This document shows positions 1-5,849 of a stretch of DNA of 6,119 nucleotides, piece after piece; the stretch's first letter is position 1, and the number at the start of each line of letters is the position of its first letter. The stretch covers positions 1 through 6,119 of the forward strand of contig CALCEA010000112.1 in the NCBI GenBank assembly GCA_937900675.1, given 5' to 3'. The notes under the pieces were generated by a model. It saw only the letters and a list, made by a program, of their open reading frames with translations, searched no databases and was not told the origin of the DNA. The translations under genes and the position numbers were made by a program. Source of the DNA: an uncultured Chitinophagaceae bacterium (GTDB lineage Bacteria > Bacteroidota > Bacteroidia > Chitinophagales > Chitinophagaceae).

Positions 1-1376
1 TCGGCTCTTTTTGTAGATAGAATGATATTTTGTGCAGGATTGCCTGTGTTGTCGGTATGTCCTTCAATAATAATAGTTGCCTTTTTATTCAATGTTAAAA
101 ATAGAGCAACACTATCTAATTCAGTTCTAGTAAATCTGATTTGATCAGAATTGATTTCAAATAAAACCGAGTTGAAATTTTTTGTTTGATTCACCACTAC
201 AGCAAAACTAGCTGTATCTTCTTTCATAAATCCTCTGGTTCTTTCGGCCAATACTACTTTATAAATATCTAATCCGCCCCTGGTATCTGCTCTATCACTT
301 GCCATAAAAGCATCCTGTCCATTACTTGCAACGCTGATGCTACCTTCATTATCATAGGTGTTGATTGGATAACCTAGATTTATGGGCTTTGACCATTCAC
401 CATTTTTATCTTTTCTACTTACAAAAACATCTGATCCGCCAAAACCTGGCCAACCATTAGAAGCAAAATACAATGTTTGATTGTCTGCATGAATAAATGG
501 AGCTTGTTCGTCTGCAGGGGTATTAATATTTGGTCCCAAATTTTCTGCTTCCTCCCAATATCCTTTTTCATTTTTATAGCTCACATAAATATCTATACCG
601 CCATAACCATCTGGGCTATTACTACAAAAATACAATGCCTTTCCGTCGGGACTTATGCTAGGAGCACTTTCCCAAAAATCAGTATTGATATTTCTTCCTA
701 AATTTTTTGGTGCACTCCAGCCGCTATCTGTGGCAGTCACTTTATATATATCATATCTACCATAACCCATTCCTGGGAAATCTGCAGCAAAATATAAGCT
801 TTGTTGATCCTTGCTTACACTAGCGCTTCCCTTTTTAGCACTGCTATTTAAAGCGTCTTTCATTAATTGCGCTTTGGTAAAACCTTCTTTATTTAAATAG
901 CTCACAAAAAAATCCTCTCTCTGCCAATTTGCTCTTCGCATAAAAAGTAAGATGCTATCTTGAAAATTAATACTCGGAAAATACTCAGCATCTTTACTAT
1001 TAATACTATCCCCTAGATTTTGAATAGTGATTTCTTTTGCTGAAGGATATTGTATGGCAAAACTGCAGGTTTGATAAAGGCTTTCAGCTTTGTCTTTTAG
1101 ATAAATGGGTAAAACATTACCAGCCATCAATGGTTGCAATTTTTTATATGCAGTTGCATAATCACCCTTCATGGCGTATAAACTCAGGTACTTTATAATA
1201 AATGGTTTGGCTTCGTTGCTATCTATACTCCATGCTTTATCAAAAGCAATAATGGCTTCATTGATTTTCTTTTGTTCAAATGCTTCTTGAAAAAGATTTA
1301 ATTGCGAGAAAGAAGATTGGCTGATGCTTAGAAAAAGCAAACTGAATAAGGCAATATGCAATTTGCGAGTAAGCAT
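1..1376 (-). CDS. OmpA-family envelope protein with TPR-like region and PD40 propeller (3' end missing)
   Basis: The reverse strand is open from ATG at 1376 to the window edge, 458 codons without a stop. Residues 1-24 form a Sec signal peptide with basic start, hydrophobic core and an S-F-S|Q cleavage site; there is no lipobox cysteine. Residues about 28-110 are helical and TPR-like. Five PD40 (WD40-like) blades follow at about 129-160, 184-215, 236-266, 289-320 and 342-373, several with the pattern LYFxSN...GGxDIY. An OmpA C-terminal domain starts near 403 and holds GHTDNTGN at 439-446. D442 and R457 fall where E. coli OmpA has its peptidoglycan-contacting D241 and R256. The last 40-60 residues are outside the window. 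I infer a periplasmic protein that anchors to peptidoglycan and binds a partner through the propeller. The architecture recalls PorE of the type IX secretion system, but many Bacteroidota paralogues share it, so I give no symbol. The start is 2 bases after the queE stop. Confidence 0.9.
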   Translation of the reverse strand, partial: MLTRKLHIALFSLLFLSISQSSFSQLNLFQEAFEQKKINEAIIAFDKAWSIDSNEAKPFIIKYLSLYAMKGDYATAYKKLQPLMAGNVLPIYLKDKAESLYQTCSFAIQYPSAKEITIQNLGDSINSKDAEYFPSINFQDSILLFMRRANWQREDFFVSYLNKEGFTKAQLMKDALNSSAKKGSASVSKDQQSLYFAADFPGMGYGRYDIYKVTATDSGWSAPKNLGRNINTDFWESAPSISPDGKALYFCSNSPDGYGGIDIYVSYKNEKGYWEEAENLGPNINTPADEQAPFIHADNQTLYFASNGWPGFGGSDVFVSRKDKNGEWSKPINLGYPINTYDNEGSISVASNGQDAFMASDRADTRGGLDIYKVVLAERTRGFMKEDTASFAVVVNQTKNFNSVLFEINSDQIRFTRTELDSVALFLTLNKKATIIIEGHTDNTGNPAQNIILSTKRA

Positions 1377-1378
1377 GA

Positions 1379-1987
1379 TTAAGGTACTTGTATATACTTA
1401 TGCAATTGTGCACTCAATTCCCATTGAGGGTGGGCTTTGATATAATCAATTACTAAGGGAGTAATTTCTGAAGACTTATCCCATTCTGGTTGTAAATATA
1501 ATTTGCAAGAGGGACTTACTTGTTTTGCATAAGTTTCTGCCCAATCAAAATCGTGTTTATTAAATACCACTACTTTTAATTCAGAAGCTTTTGAAATATT
1601 TTCTTCTAATGGTGCTTTGAATTTTTTGGGAGATAAACAAACCCAATCCCAATTTCCTGACATAGGGCTAGATCCAGATGTTTCTATATTGGTTTCGAAA
1701 CCTGCTTCTTTTAAAGCAGTTGTTAGGGCATCTAAATTATATAATAATGGTTCTCCTCCTGTTACAATGGCTAATCTTCCTGGATGCGCTTTTGCAGCAT
1801 GCACAATTTCTTCAATAGATAAAACAGGATGTTGTGAAGCATCCCAACTCTCTTTAACATCACACCATACACAACCCACATCGCAGCCAGCTAGTCTAAT
1901 AAAAAACGCAGCACGGCCCTGATGAAATCCTTCACCTTGTAAAGAATAAAACATTTCCATTACTGGATAAGAAGTTGGATGGCTCAA
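1379..1987 (-). CDS. queE: 7-carboxy-7-deazaguanine synthase QueE (radical SAM)
   Basis: QueE converts 6-carboxy-tetrahydropterin to 7-carboxy-7-deazaguanine, using S-adenosylmethionine, a [4Fe-4S] cluster and Mg2+; this is the ring-contraction step of the preQ0/queuosine pathway in the cytoplasm. The protein has 202 residues from the start given, within family range. Visible marks are the substrate-side motif FYSLQGEG (13-20), the cluster motif C35-x3-C39-x2-C42 followed by D43, and the SAM-binding TGGEP (76-80). ETSGS follows near 102. The start is uncertain. The longest version begins with TTG at 1987; ATG at 1960 would give 193 residues starting MEMFYSLQGEG. I keep TTG because homologues, as I recall them, have several residues before the conserved P-V-M-E, and because it leaves only 18 bases after folD. 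No ribosome binding site decides it. It is probably co-transcribed with folD upstream and the OmpA-family gene downstream. Confidence 0.93.
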   Translation of the reverse strand: MSHPTSYPVMEMFYSLQGEGFHQGRAAFFIRLAGCDVGCVWCDVKESWDASQHPVLSIEEIVHAAKAHPGRLAIVTGGEPLLYNLDALTTALKEAGFETNIETSGSSPMSGNWDWVCLSPKKFKAPLEENISKASELKVVVFNKHDFDWAETYAKQVSPSCKLYLQPEWDKSSEITPLVIDYIKAHPQWELSAQLHKYIQVP

Positions 1988-2005
1988 AATAGTTGATTAT
2001 AAATT

Positions 2006-2884
2006 TTATAAACCTTGGTAGGCTTTCATCGTGTTTTTTAATAAGGCAGCAATGGTCATTAAACCTACTCCACCTGGAACTGGTGTTATAGCACTTGCTA
2101 CTTCACTTGCAGAAGCATAATGCACATCACCTTTAATTCTAAATCCTTTCTTAGCAGTTTCATCTGCTACTCTGGTAATACCCACATCAATGATGGTAGC
2201 ACCTGGTTTAATCATGTCGCCTGTAACAAATTCTGGAATACCCACAGCCACCACTAGTATATCTGCATTTTTACATGCAGCAATTAAATCTTCTTTAGGG
2301 GTATATCTATGACAACAAGTTACTGTTGCGTTTCCTTGAGGATGGTCTGCACTCAATAAGACACTCATGGGTCTTCCAACAATATTACTTCTTCCAATTA
2401 CCACTGCGTTTTTTCCTTTGGTAGGAATATTAAAATACTCCAACATTAATAAAACACCGTATGGAGTTGCTGGAATAAATGAATTTAATCCTTGTACTAA
2501 TCTGCCCACATTGGAAGGATGAAATCCATCCACATCTTTATTTGGATGAATGGCTTCGATCACTTTTGCGTCATCAATATGTTTAGGTAAAGGCAATTGT
2601 ACTAAAATGCCATCTACATTTTTGTCTTTATTTAATTCCTCAATTTTCGCTAACAGTTCTTGCTCAGAAACAGTTTCTTCAAATCTATATAAAGAAGAAC
2701 CAAATCCGGTTTCTTCACAGTTCTTTACTTTACTTGCAACATAGGTTTCACTTGCACCATTGTTACCCACTAAGATGGCCGCTAAATGAGGGGTTCTTTT
2801 ACCTGCTGCTTTTAATGCAGTGGTTTGCTCTAATAAACTTGCTTTTACAGCTGCAGAAGCTATTTTGCCATCTAGTACTAACAT
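2006..2884 (-). CDS. folD: Bifunctional methylenetetrahydrofolate dehydrogenase / methenyltetrahydrofolate cyclohydrolase FolD
   Basis: FolD oxidises 5,10-methylene-THF with NAD(P)+ and hydrolyses the methenyl product to 10-formyl-THF, supplying one-carbon units for purines and initiator formyl-Met-tRNA. The 292 residues match the usual length. The N-terminal catalytic part shows YVASKVKNC (48-56), where Y48 and K52 correspond to E. coli Y50 and the catalytic K54. It also shows DGILVQLPLP (91-100) and KDVDGFHPSNVGRL (116-129), with D119 equal to E. coli D121. The Rossmann part has VVIGRSNIVGRP (161-172), and the C-terminal signature PGGVGLMTIAALLKNT is intact. ATG at 2884 is the only sensible start, since the family begins with a residue or two before the L-D-G-K segment. 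It heads a likely folD-queE-OmpA-family transcript and faces away from the DUF3467 gene across 61 bases. Confidence 0.97.
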   Translation of the reverse strand: MLVLDGKIASAAVKASLLEQTTALKAAGKRTPHLAAILVGNNGASETYVASKVKNCEETGFGSSLYRFEETVSEQELLAKIEELNKDKNVDGILVQLPLPKHIDDAKVIEAIHPNKDVDGFHPSNVGRLVQGLNSFIPATPYGVLLMLEYFNIPTKGKNAVVIGRSNIVGRPMSVLLSADHPQGNATVTCCHRYTPKEDLIAACKNADILVVAVGIPEFVTGDMIKPGATIIDVGITRVADETAKKGFRIKGDVHYASASEVASAITPVPGGVGLMTIAALLKNTMKAYQGL

Positions 2885-2888
2885 GCCG

Positions 2889-2896
2889 CAAATTTA
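2889..2896 (-). promoter_or_regulatory. Putative -7 element of the folD promoter
   Basis: The reverse strand reads TAAATTTG, a full match to the Bacteroidota -7 consensus TAnnTTTG. It ends only 4 bases before the folD ATG, so a transcript started from it would have almost no leader or none. I see no convincing -33 TTTG element at 19-21 bases upstream, which keeps confidence low. Confidence 0.4.
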
Positions 2897-2897
2897 G

Positions 2898-2928
2898 TTT
2901 ATTTTAAGATTGGTTCCGAGTATCTTTG
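2898..2928 (+). promoter_or_regulatory. Putative promoter of the DUF3467 gene
   Basis: TATCTTTG at 2921-2928 matches the Bacteroidota -7 consensus TAnnTTTG exactly and ends 17 bases before the ATG at 2946. TTTA at 2898-2901 could serve as a one-mismatch -33 element with a 19-base spacer. A transcript would start near 2933-2936, which rules out the TTG at 2910 as a start codon. Confidence 0.55.
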
Positions 2929-2945
2929 CCATCATAATTGTAAAT

Positions 2946-3254
2946 ATGGAACAACAACCCAATCAACCCCTCAATATTGAGATTAGCGAAGAAATCGCAG
3001 AGGGTACTTATGCCAACTTAGCTATTATCACACATAGTAATGCAGAATTTGTAGTGGATTTTGTGAATGTAATGCCAGGAACTCCCAAAAGCAAGGTAAA
3101 ATCTAGAGTGATTTTAACCCCTATGCATGCCAAGCGTTTTATGAAAGCCATGGTGGATAATATCGAAAAATTTGAGGCAGCAAATGGCCCCATTGGAGAT
3201 ATGGAAGCTATCGAAATCCCTATGAATTTTGGTGGACCCACAGCTCAGGCATAA
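2946..3254 (+). CDS. DUF3467 family protein, function unknown
   Basis: A small soluble protein of 102 residues with no signal peptide or membrane segment. I recognise DUF3467 from the order of segments: a polar N-terminus, then EEIAEGTYANLAIITHS (15-31), a beta-rich part with FVVDFVNVMPG (35-45), and the signature ILTPMHAKRFMKAMVDNIEKF (56-76; one residue trimmed at will), then a short Gly/Pro-rich tail. The family is common in Bacteroidota and, as I recall, often sits near rpoB/rpoC, but no biochemical role is established to my knowledge. I chose ATG at 2946 rather than the in-frame TTG at 2910 because the extra 12 residues would cover the promoter and are not family-like. The stop lies 2 bases from the stop of the convergent radC, with no intrinsic terminator between them, so the two transcripts should overlap at their 3' ends. 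Confidence 0.88.
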   Translation: MEQQPNQPLNIEISEEIAEGTYANLAIITHSNAEFVVDFVNVMPGTPKSKVKSRVILTPMHAKRFMKAMVDNIEKFEAANGPIGDMEAIEIPMNFGGPTAQA

Positions 3255-3256
3255 TC

Positions 3257-3946
3257 TTACCAATTGTTTGCCTGTTCGGCATAACTATAATATCCTTCGG
3301 TGCTCACTATAATATGATCTATTAATTGTAGGTCAAATACCTGGGCACCTTTTTTTACTTTCTCTGTTAATCGGTCATCCATAATACTAGGCCTTAGCTG
3401 TCCACTAGGATGATTATGGCATATAATTAATCCAGTGGCGCTATGAGTAAGCGCTGTTTTAAAAATAATTCTCGGATCTGCAATGGTCCCCGTGATACCT
3501 CCTTCACTTAAAATTTCTTCATGTATAATTTTATTGGCTTGATTTAATAAGAGTATCATAAAGTATTCTTTGGGTTCATACTGCAAACTATTTTTTAGGT
3601 ATTGCACCACATCTGTACTTTGTGAAATAGCCATTTTGGGAAATTGGGTGTCTAATCTTCTTGAACCTAATTCAATAGCGGCTAAAATTCTAACTGCTTT
3701 TACTTTTCCAATTCCTTTAATTTTCAAATTCAAAATATCTTTTAATGTGAAGCCTGCTAATTTTTTAAAATTATGTTGGGTACTGGCCAAAAGGTTTCTT
3801 GCAATTTGAATAGCATTTTGATTGGGCGTGCCATGTTGTAAAATAATAGCCAATAATTCTGCGGTACTTAAATGTTTTGCCCCCTTGGTATATAGTTTAT
3901 AAATGGGTTGATCTTCTACCGCCCAGTTTTTGATTGAATCATGCAT
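3257..3946 (-). CDS. radC: RadC family JAB/MPN-domain protein (UPF0758)
   Basis: The 229 residues from ATG at 3946 have the two-part RadC layout. The N-terminal part holds helix-hairpin-helix sequence (LKIKGIGKVKAVRILAAIELG, about 74-94; quoted positions matter more than the string). The C-terminal JAB/MPN part holds the JAMM metal motif H177-x-H179-x7-S187-x2-D190 within HNHPSG, with E127 as the likely catalytic glutamate and LIDHIIV near the end. All metal ligands are present, so it is probably an active zinc hydrolase fold; the old link to DNA repair is doubtful and the true substrate is unknown. An in-frame ATG at 3985 would add 13 residues (242 in total). I prefer 3946 because the family normally begins a few residues before I-K-x-W, and a weak promoter-like box lies inside the extension. 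It converges on the DUF3467 gene and diverges from prs. Confidence 0.9.
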   Translation of the reverse strand: MHDSIKNWAVEDQPIYKLYTKGAKHLSTAELLAIILQHGTPNQNAIQIARNLLASTQHNFKKLAGFTLKDILNLKIKGIGKVKAVRILAAIELGSRRLDTQFPKMAISQSTDVVQYLKNSLQYEPKEYFMILLLNQANKIIHEEILSEGGITGTIADPRIIFKTALTHSATGLIICHNHPSGQLRPSIMDDRLTEKVKKGAQVFDLQLIDHIIVSTEGYYSYAEQANNW

Positions 3947-3963
3947 GCTTAGCTTCTTTACGA

Positions 3964-3971
3964 CAAAATTC
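3964..3971 (-). promoter_or_regulatory. Possible -7 element for radC
   Basis: The reverse strand reads GAATTTTG, one mismatch from TAnnTTTG, and ends 17 bases before the ATG at 3946, the same spacing as the elements before the DUF3467 gene and prs. No -33 element is visible at 19-21 bases upstream. Its main use is as mild support for the shorter radC start. Confidence 0.25.
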
Positions 3972-4037
3972 CAAGAAATAGACATTTTAATCTTGGGTAT
4001 AAATACTATAAATACGGATGATATGTGTATAAGTTGG

Positions 4038-4055
4038 CTACTTGTTGAAAAGTAG
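4038..4055. repeat. Small inverted repeat in the radC-prs divergent region
   Basis: CTACTT (4038-4043) and AAGTAG (4050-4055) are perfect reverse complements around a 6-base centre, GTTGAA. It lies between the divergent starts of radC and prs, about 12 bases upstream of the putative prs -33 element. It could be an operator or a chance hairpin; the arms are short. Confidence 0.3.
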
Positions 4056-4066
4056 GGCTTTTATTA

Positions 4067-4098
4067 TTTAATTCTTTTTGTGCTTCTATTTAACTTTG
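4067..4098 (+). promoter_or_regulatory. Putative promoter of prs
   Basis: TAACTTTG at 4091-4098 matches the Bacteroidota -7 consensus TAnnTTTG and ends 17 bases before the prs ATG. TTTA at 4067-4070, spaced 20 bases from it, is a one-mismatch -33 candidate. The predicted start of transcription, near 4103-4106, lies downstream of the GTG at 4080, which argues against that longer start. Confidence 0.55.
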
Positions 4099-4115
4099 AC
4101 GCAATACACTACTCC

Positions 4116-5069
4116 ATGAATCCTTCAGTTAAAATATTTGCAGGCACCGGTTCTACCGAACTTGCAGAGAAGATTGCCCAAAGATTTGGCGCCCCCATAG
4201 GTAAAATCAATATTCAAAAATTTAGTGATGGAGAATTCCAGCCTGTGTTTTTGGAAAGTATCCGTGGCGATTATGTTTTCTTAGTACAAAGTACTTATGC
4301 GCCCACAGATAATTTAATGGAATTGTTATTAATGATTGATGCAGCAAAAAGAGCAAGTGCGTATAAAATTATTGCAGTGCTTCCTTATTATGGTTTTGCG
4401 CGTCAGGATAGAAAAGATAAACCTCGTGTGGCGATTGGAGCAAAATTAATCGCTTCCTTATTAGAAACAGCTGGTGCAAATAGAGTGATCACGATGGATT
4501 TACACGCTGCACAAATTCAAGGTTTCTTTGATGTGCCAGTGGATCACTTAGATAGTTCTGCAGTATTTATTCCATATATCGAATCTTTAAAATTAGAGAA
4601 CCTTTGTTTCGCTGCTCCAGATGTGGGCAGTACGAATAGAGTTCGTGAAGTGGCTAATTACTTTAATGCTGAGATGGTAATTTGTGACAAGCACCGTAAG
4701 CGTGCTAATGAAATTGCTAGCATGGTAGTCATTGGAGATGTAACAGGAAAAGACATTGTATTAGTAGATGATATTTGTGATACTGGTGGCACTTTGGTAA
4801 AGGCTGCGTCATTACTAAAAGAAAAAGGAGCAAGAACTGTTCGTGCCTTAATTACCCATCCAGTATTAAGTGGAAAGGCCTACGAAACCATCGAAAATTC
4901 TATTTTAGAAGAATTAGTGGTTTGTGATACTATTCCATTAAAGCATCCGTCTTCAAAAATTAAGGTAATTACAGTGGCCGATTTATTCGCTATAGCTATC
5001 AGAAATGCCTATGAAAATAAGAGTATTACGAGCTTATTTGTGCATTCTCAATTGAAGGCAAGAGGTTAA
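4116..5069 (+). CDS. prs: Ribose-phosphate pyrophosphokinase (PRPP synthetase)
   Basis: Prs transfers pyrophosphate from ATP to ribose 5-phosphate to make PRPP, the precursor of purine, pyrimidine, NAD, histidine and tryptophan synthesis. The 317 residues match class I enzymes. Visible motifs are KIFAGTGSTELA (6-17), FSDGEF (36-41), LPYYGFARQDRKDKPR (89-104; ATP and flexible region), MDLHAAQIQGFF (127-138; metal and ATP contact at H130), the catalytic loop DKHRKR (191-196), and the PRPP-binding loop VLVDDICDTGGTL (215-227). An in-frame GTG at 4080 would add 12 residues, but it lies upstream of the putative promoter and the added residues are not family-like; ATG at 4116 gives the normal N-terminus. 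A strong terminator follows at 5090-5120. The order prs-rplY-pth matches the prs-ctc-pth order known in Bacillus. Confidence 0.97.
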   Translation: MNPSVKIFAGTGSTELAEKIAQRFGAPIGKINIQKFSDGEFQPVFLESIRGDYVFLVQSTYAPTDNLMELLLMIDAAKRASAYKIIAVLPYYGFARQDRKDKPRVAIGAKLIASLLETAGANRVITMDLHAAQIQGFFDVPVDHLDSSAVFIPYIESLKLENLCFAAPDVGSTNRVREVANYFNAEMVICDKHRKRANEIASMVVIGDVTGKDIVLVDDICDTGGTLVKAASLLKEKGARTVRALITHPVLSGKAYETIENSILEELVVCDTIPLKHPSSKIKVITVADLFAIAIRNAYENKSITSLFVHSQLKARG

Positions 5070-5089
5070 TAATCAATAACTTATAGAAT

Positions 5090-5120
5090 AAAAAGGAGAG
5101 ACTTTGGTTTCTCCTTTTTT
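5090..5120 (+). terminator. Intrinsic terminator of prs
   Basis: A 13-pair stem (5090-5102 with 5107-5119, one G-U pair) closes a TTTG loop at 5103-5106. The right arm ends in a run of six T (5115-5120), the usual form of a Rho-independent terminator. It begins 20 bases after the prs stop codon. The A-rich left arm could also let it act on the other strand, but no minus-strand gene reads into it. Confidence 0.85.
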
Positions 5121-5134
5121 ATTACTTATCTTCG
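5103..5134 (+). promoter_or_regulatory. Putative rplY promoter, nested in the prs terminator
   Basis: TTTG at 5103-5106 is an exact Bacteroidota -33 element; TATCTTCG at 5127-5134 is a one-mismatch -7 element, with a 20-base spacer. The TTTG is also the loop of the prs terminator. Transcription would start near 5139-5141, giving a leader of about 70 bases that opens directly with a hairpin. Confidence 0.5.
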
Positions 5135-5137
5135 CGC

Positions 5138-5183
5138 TCCATTATTGAGAACGAATAATGGAAGGTTTCGCTTAGGCGAATCC
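5138..5183 (+). promoter_or_regulatory. Two tandem hairpins in the rplY mRNA leader
   Basis: The first hairpin pairs TCCATTATT (5138-5146) with AATAATGGA (5154-5162), a perfect 9-pair stem with a 7-base loop GAGAACG. The second pairs GGTTTCGC (5164-5171) with GCGAATCC (5176-5183) around a TTAG loop, with a single T-T mismatch. They sit between the putative promoter and the rplY ATG at 5212, followed by an unstructured A/T-rich stretch before the start. They could stabilise the 5' end or be the target of autogenous control by L25, which is known for rplY in gamma-proteobacteria. The role here is inference. Confidence 0.5.
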
Positions 5184-5211
5184 CAGAATTTACCATTAAA
5201 AAAAATTTTCT

Positions 5212-5799
5212 ATGAAAACAGTTACAATCGAAGGACACTTGAGGACCGAAGCTGGCAAAAAAGCCGCCCGCCAAATTCGCTCTCAGGAAAACGTGCCAGG
5301 TGTAATTTACGGGGGTGCTCAGGAAGTAAATTTTTACGCTCCTGCAAAGGCATTTAAGTCTTTAGTGTACACAAGTGAATTCCAGTTAGCAGAAGTTAAA
5401 ATTGACGGAAAAGTGTACAGATGTATTTTGAAAGATTTACAATTTGACAAAGTATCAGATGCATTAATTCACGTTGACTTATTAGAATTAGTAGACGACA
5501 AGAAAGTAGTTGCTACTTTACCTTTAAAATTAGTAGGTTCTTCTGCAGGTGTTAAAGCCGGTGGTAAGTTAATTTCTAAAGTAAAGTCTGTAAAAGTAAA
5601 AGCATTGCCAAAAGATTTGAAAGAGTTTATCGAATTAGATATTTCTAACTTAGAATTGAATGGTAACTTAAGAATCGAAGATATCAAGACTCCAAACATG
5701 GAGATCATGAACTCTCCTCGTATTCCAGTTGCTTCAGTTGTAATGACTCGTCAATTAAAACAAGAAGAGTCTGAAGCTGCTAAAACAGCAAAAAAATAA
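5212..5799 (+). CDS. rplY: 50S ribosomal protein L25 / general stress protein Ctc
   Basis: L25 binds loop E of 5S rRNA in the central protuberance of the large ribosomal subunit. The 195 residues make the long two-domain (Ctc/TL5) form. Residues 1-92 are the 5S rRNA-binding domain, with GKKAARQIR (15-23), VPGVIYGG (28-35), ILKDLQFDKVSDALIHVDL (72-90). Residues about 97-180 are the C-terminal beta domain, including LPLKLVGSSAGVKAGGKL and a late RIPVASVV. The last 13 or so residues form a charged Lys/Glu/Ala tail that is probably disordered. ATG at 5212 gives the expected N-terminus; the stretch before it is A/T-rich with no Shine-Dalgarno sequence, as usual in this phylum. It has its own putative promoter, a structured leader and a terminator, so it appears to be a single-gene unit between prs and pth. 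Confidence 0.96.
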   Translation: MKTVTIEGHLRTEAGKKAARQIRSQENVPGVIYGGAQEVNFYAPAKAFKSLVYTSEFQLAEVKIDGKVYRCILKDLQFDKVSDALIHVDLLELVDDKKVVATLPLKLVGSSAGVKAGGKLISKVKSVKVKALPKDLKEFIELDISNLELNGNLRIEDIKTPNMEIMNSPRIPVASVVMTRQLKQEESEAAKTAKK

Positions 5800-5815
5800 T
5801 TCAATCCAATTGAAT
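5799..5815. repeat. Small inverted repeat at the rplY stop codon
   Basis: ATTCAA (5799-5804) and TTGAAT (5810-5815) are perfect reverse complements with a 5-base centre. The left arm includes the last base of the stop codon. It lies just before the terminator and may only be a chance A/T-rich hairpin. Confidence 0.3.
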
Positions 5816-5819
5816 ATAA

Positions 5820-5849
5820 AAAACCCCTTCCCGAAACGGAGGGGGTTTT
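5820..5849 (+). terminator. Intrinsic terminator of rplY
   Basis: A 12-pair stem (5820-5831 with 5838-5849, one G-T wobble) encloses the loop CGAAAC. Its core is CCCC paired with GGGG, flanked by AAAA/TTTT, and it is followed by the T-rich GTTATTT. It begins 21 bases after the rplY stop, the normal place for a Rho-independent terminator. The T run is short, but the stem is strong. Confidence 0.8.

Noticed and set aside
477..701. 74-codon plus-strand open frame with hydrophobic sequence
   Set aside because: It lies wholly antisense to the PD40 repeats, and its hydrophobic look comes from reading those codons in reverse.
1617..1922. 101-codon plus-strand open frame opposite queE
   Set aside because: It is antisense to a clear radical SAM gene, has a low-complexity composition and no family resemblance; a shadow of queE.
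1..2884. A functional link between folD, queE and the OmpA-family gene as a new system
   Set aside because: Folate and deazaguanine enzymes share only pterin chemistry, and the envelope protein has no connection to either; the tight spacing is adequately explained by ordinary operon packing.
3008..3241. 77-codon minus-strand open frame opposite the DUF3467 gene
   Set aside because: It is inside a recognised family gene on the other strand and has no plausible start signals.
5164..5183. Resemblance of the second leader hairpin to a tRNA T-arm
   Set aside because: The GGTTTCG...GAATCC pattern is superficial; no acceptor stem, D-arm or anticodon arm can be drawn around it.
5145..5357. 70-codon plus-strand open frame overlapping the rplY start
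   Set aside because: It overlaps the leader hairpins and the first 48 rplY codons in another frame, and its Arg/Ser/Asn-rich product looks like a frame artefact. A leader peptide is not excluded but has no support.
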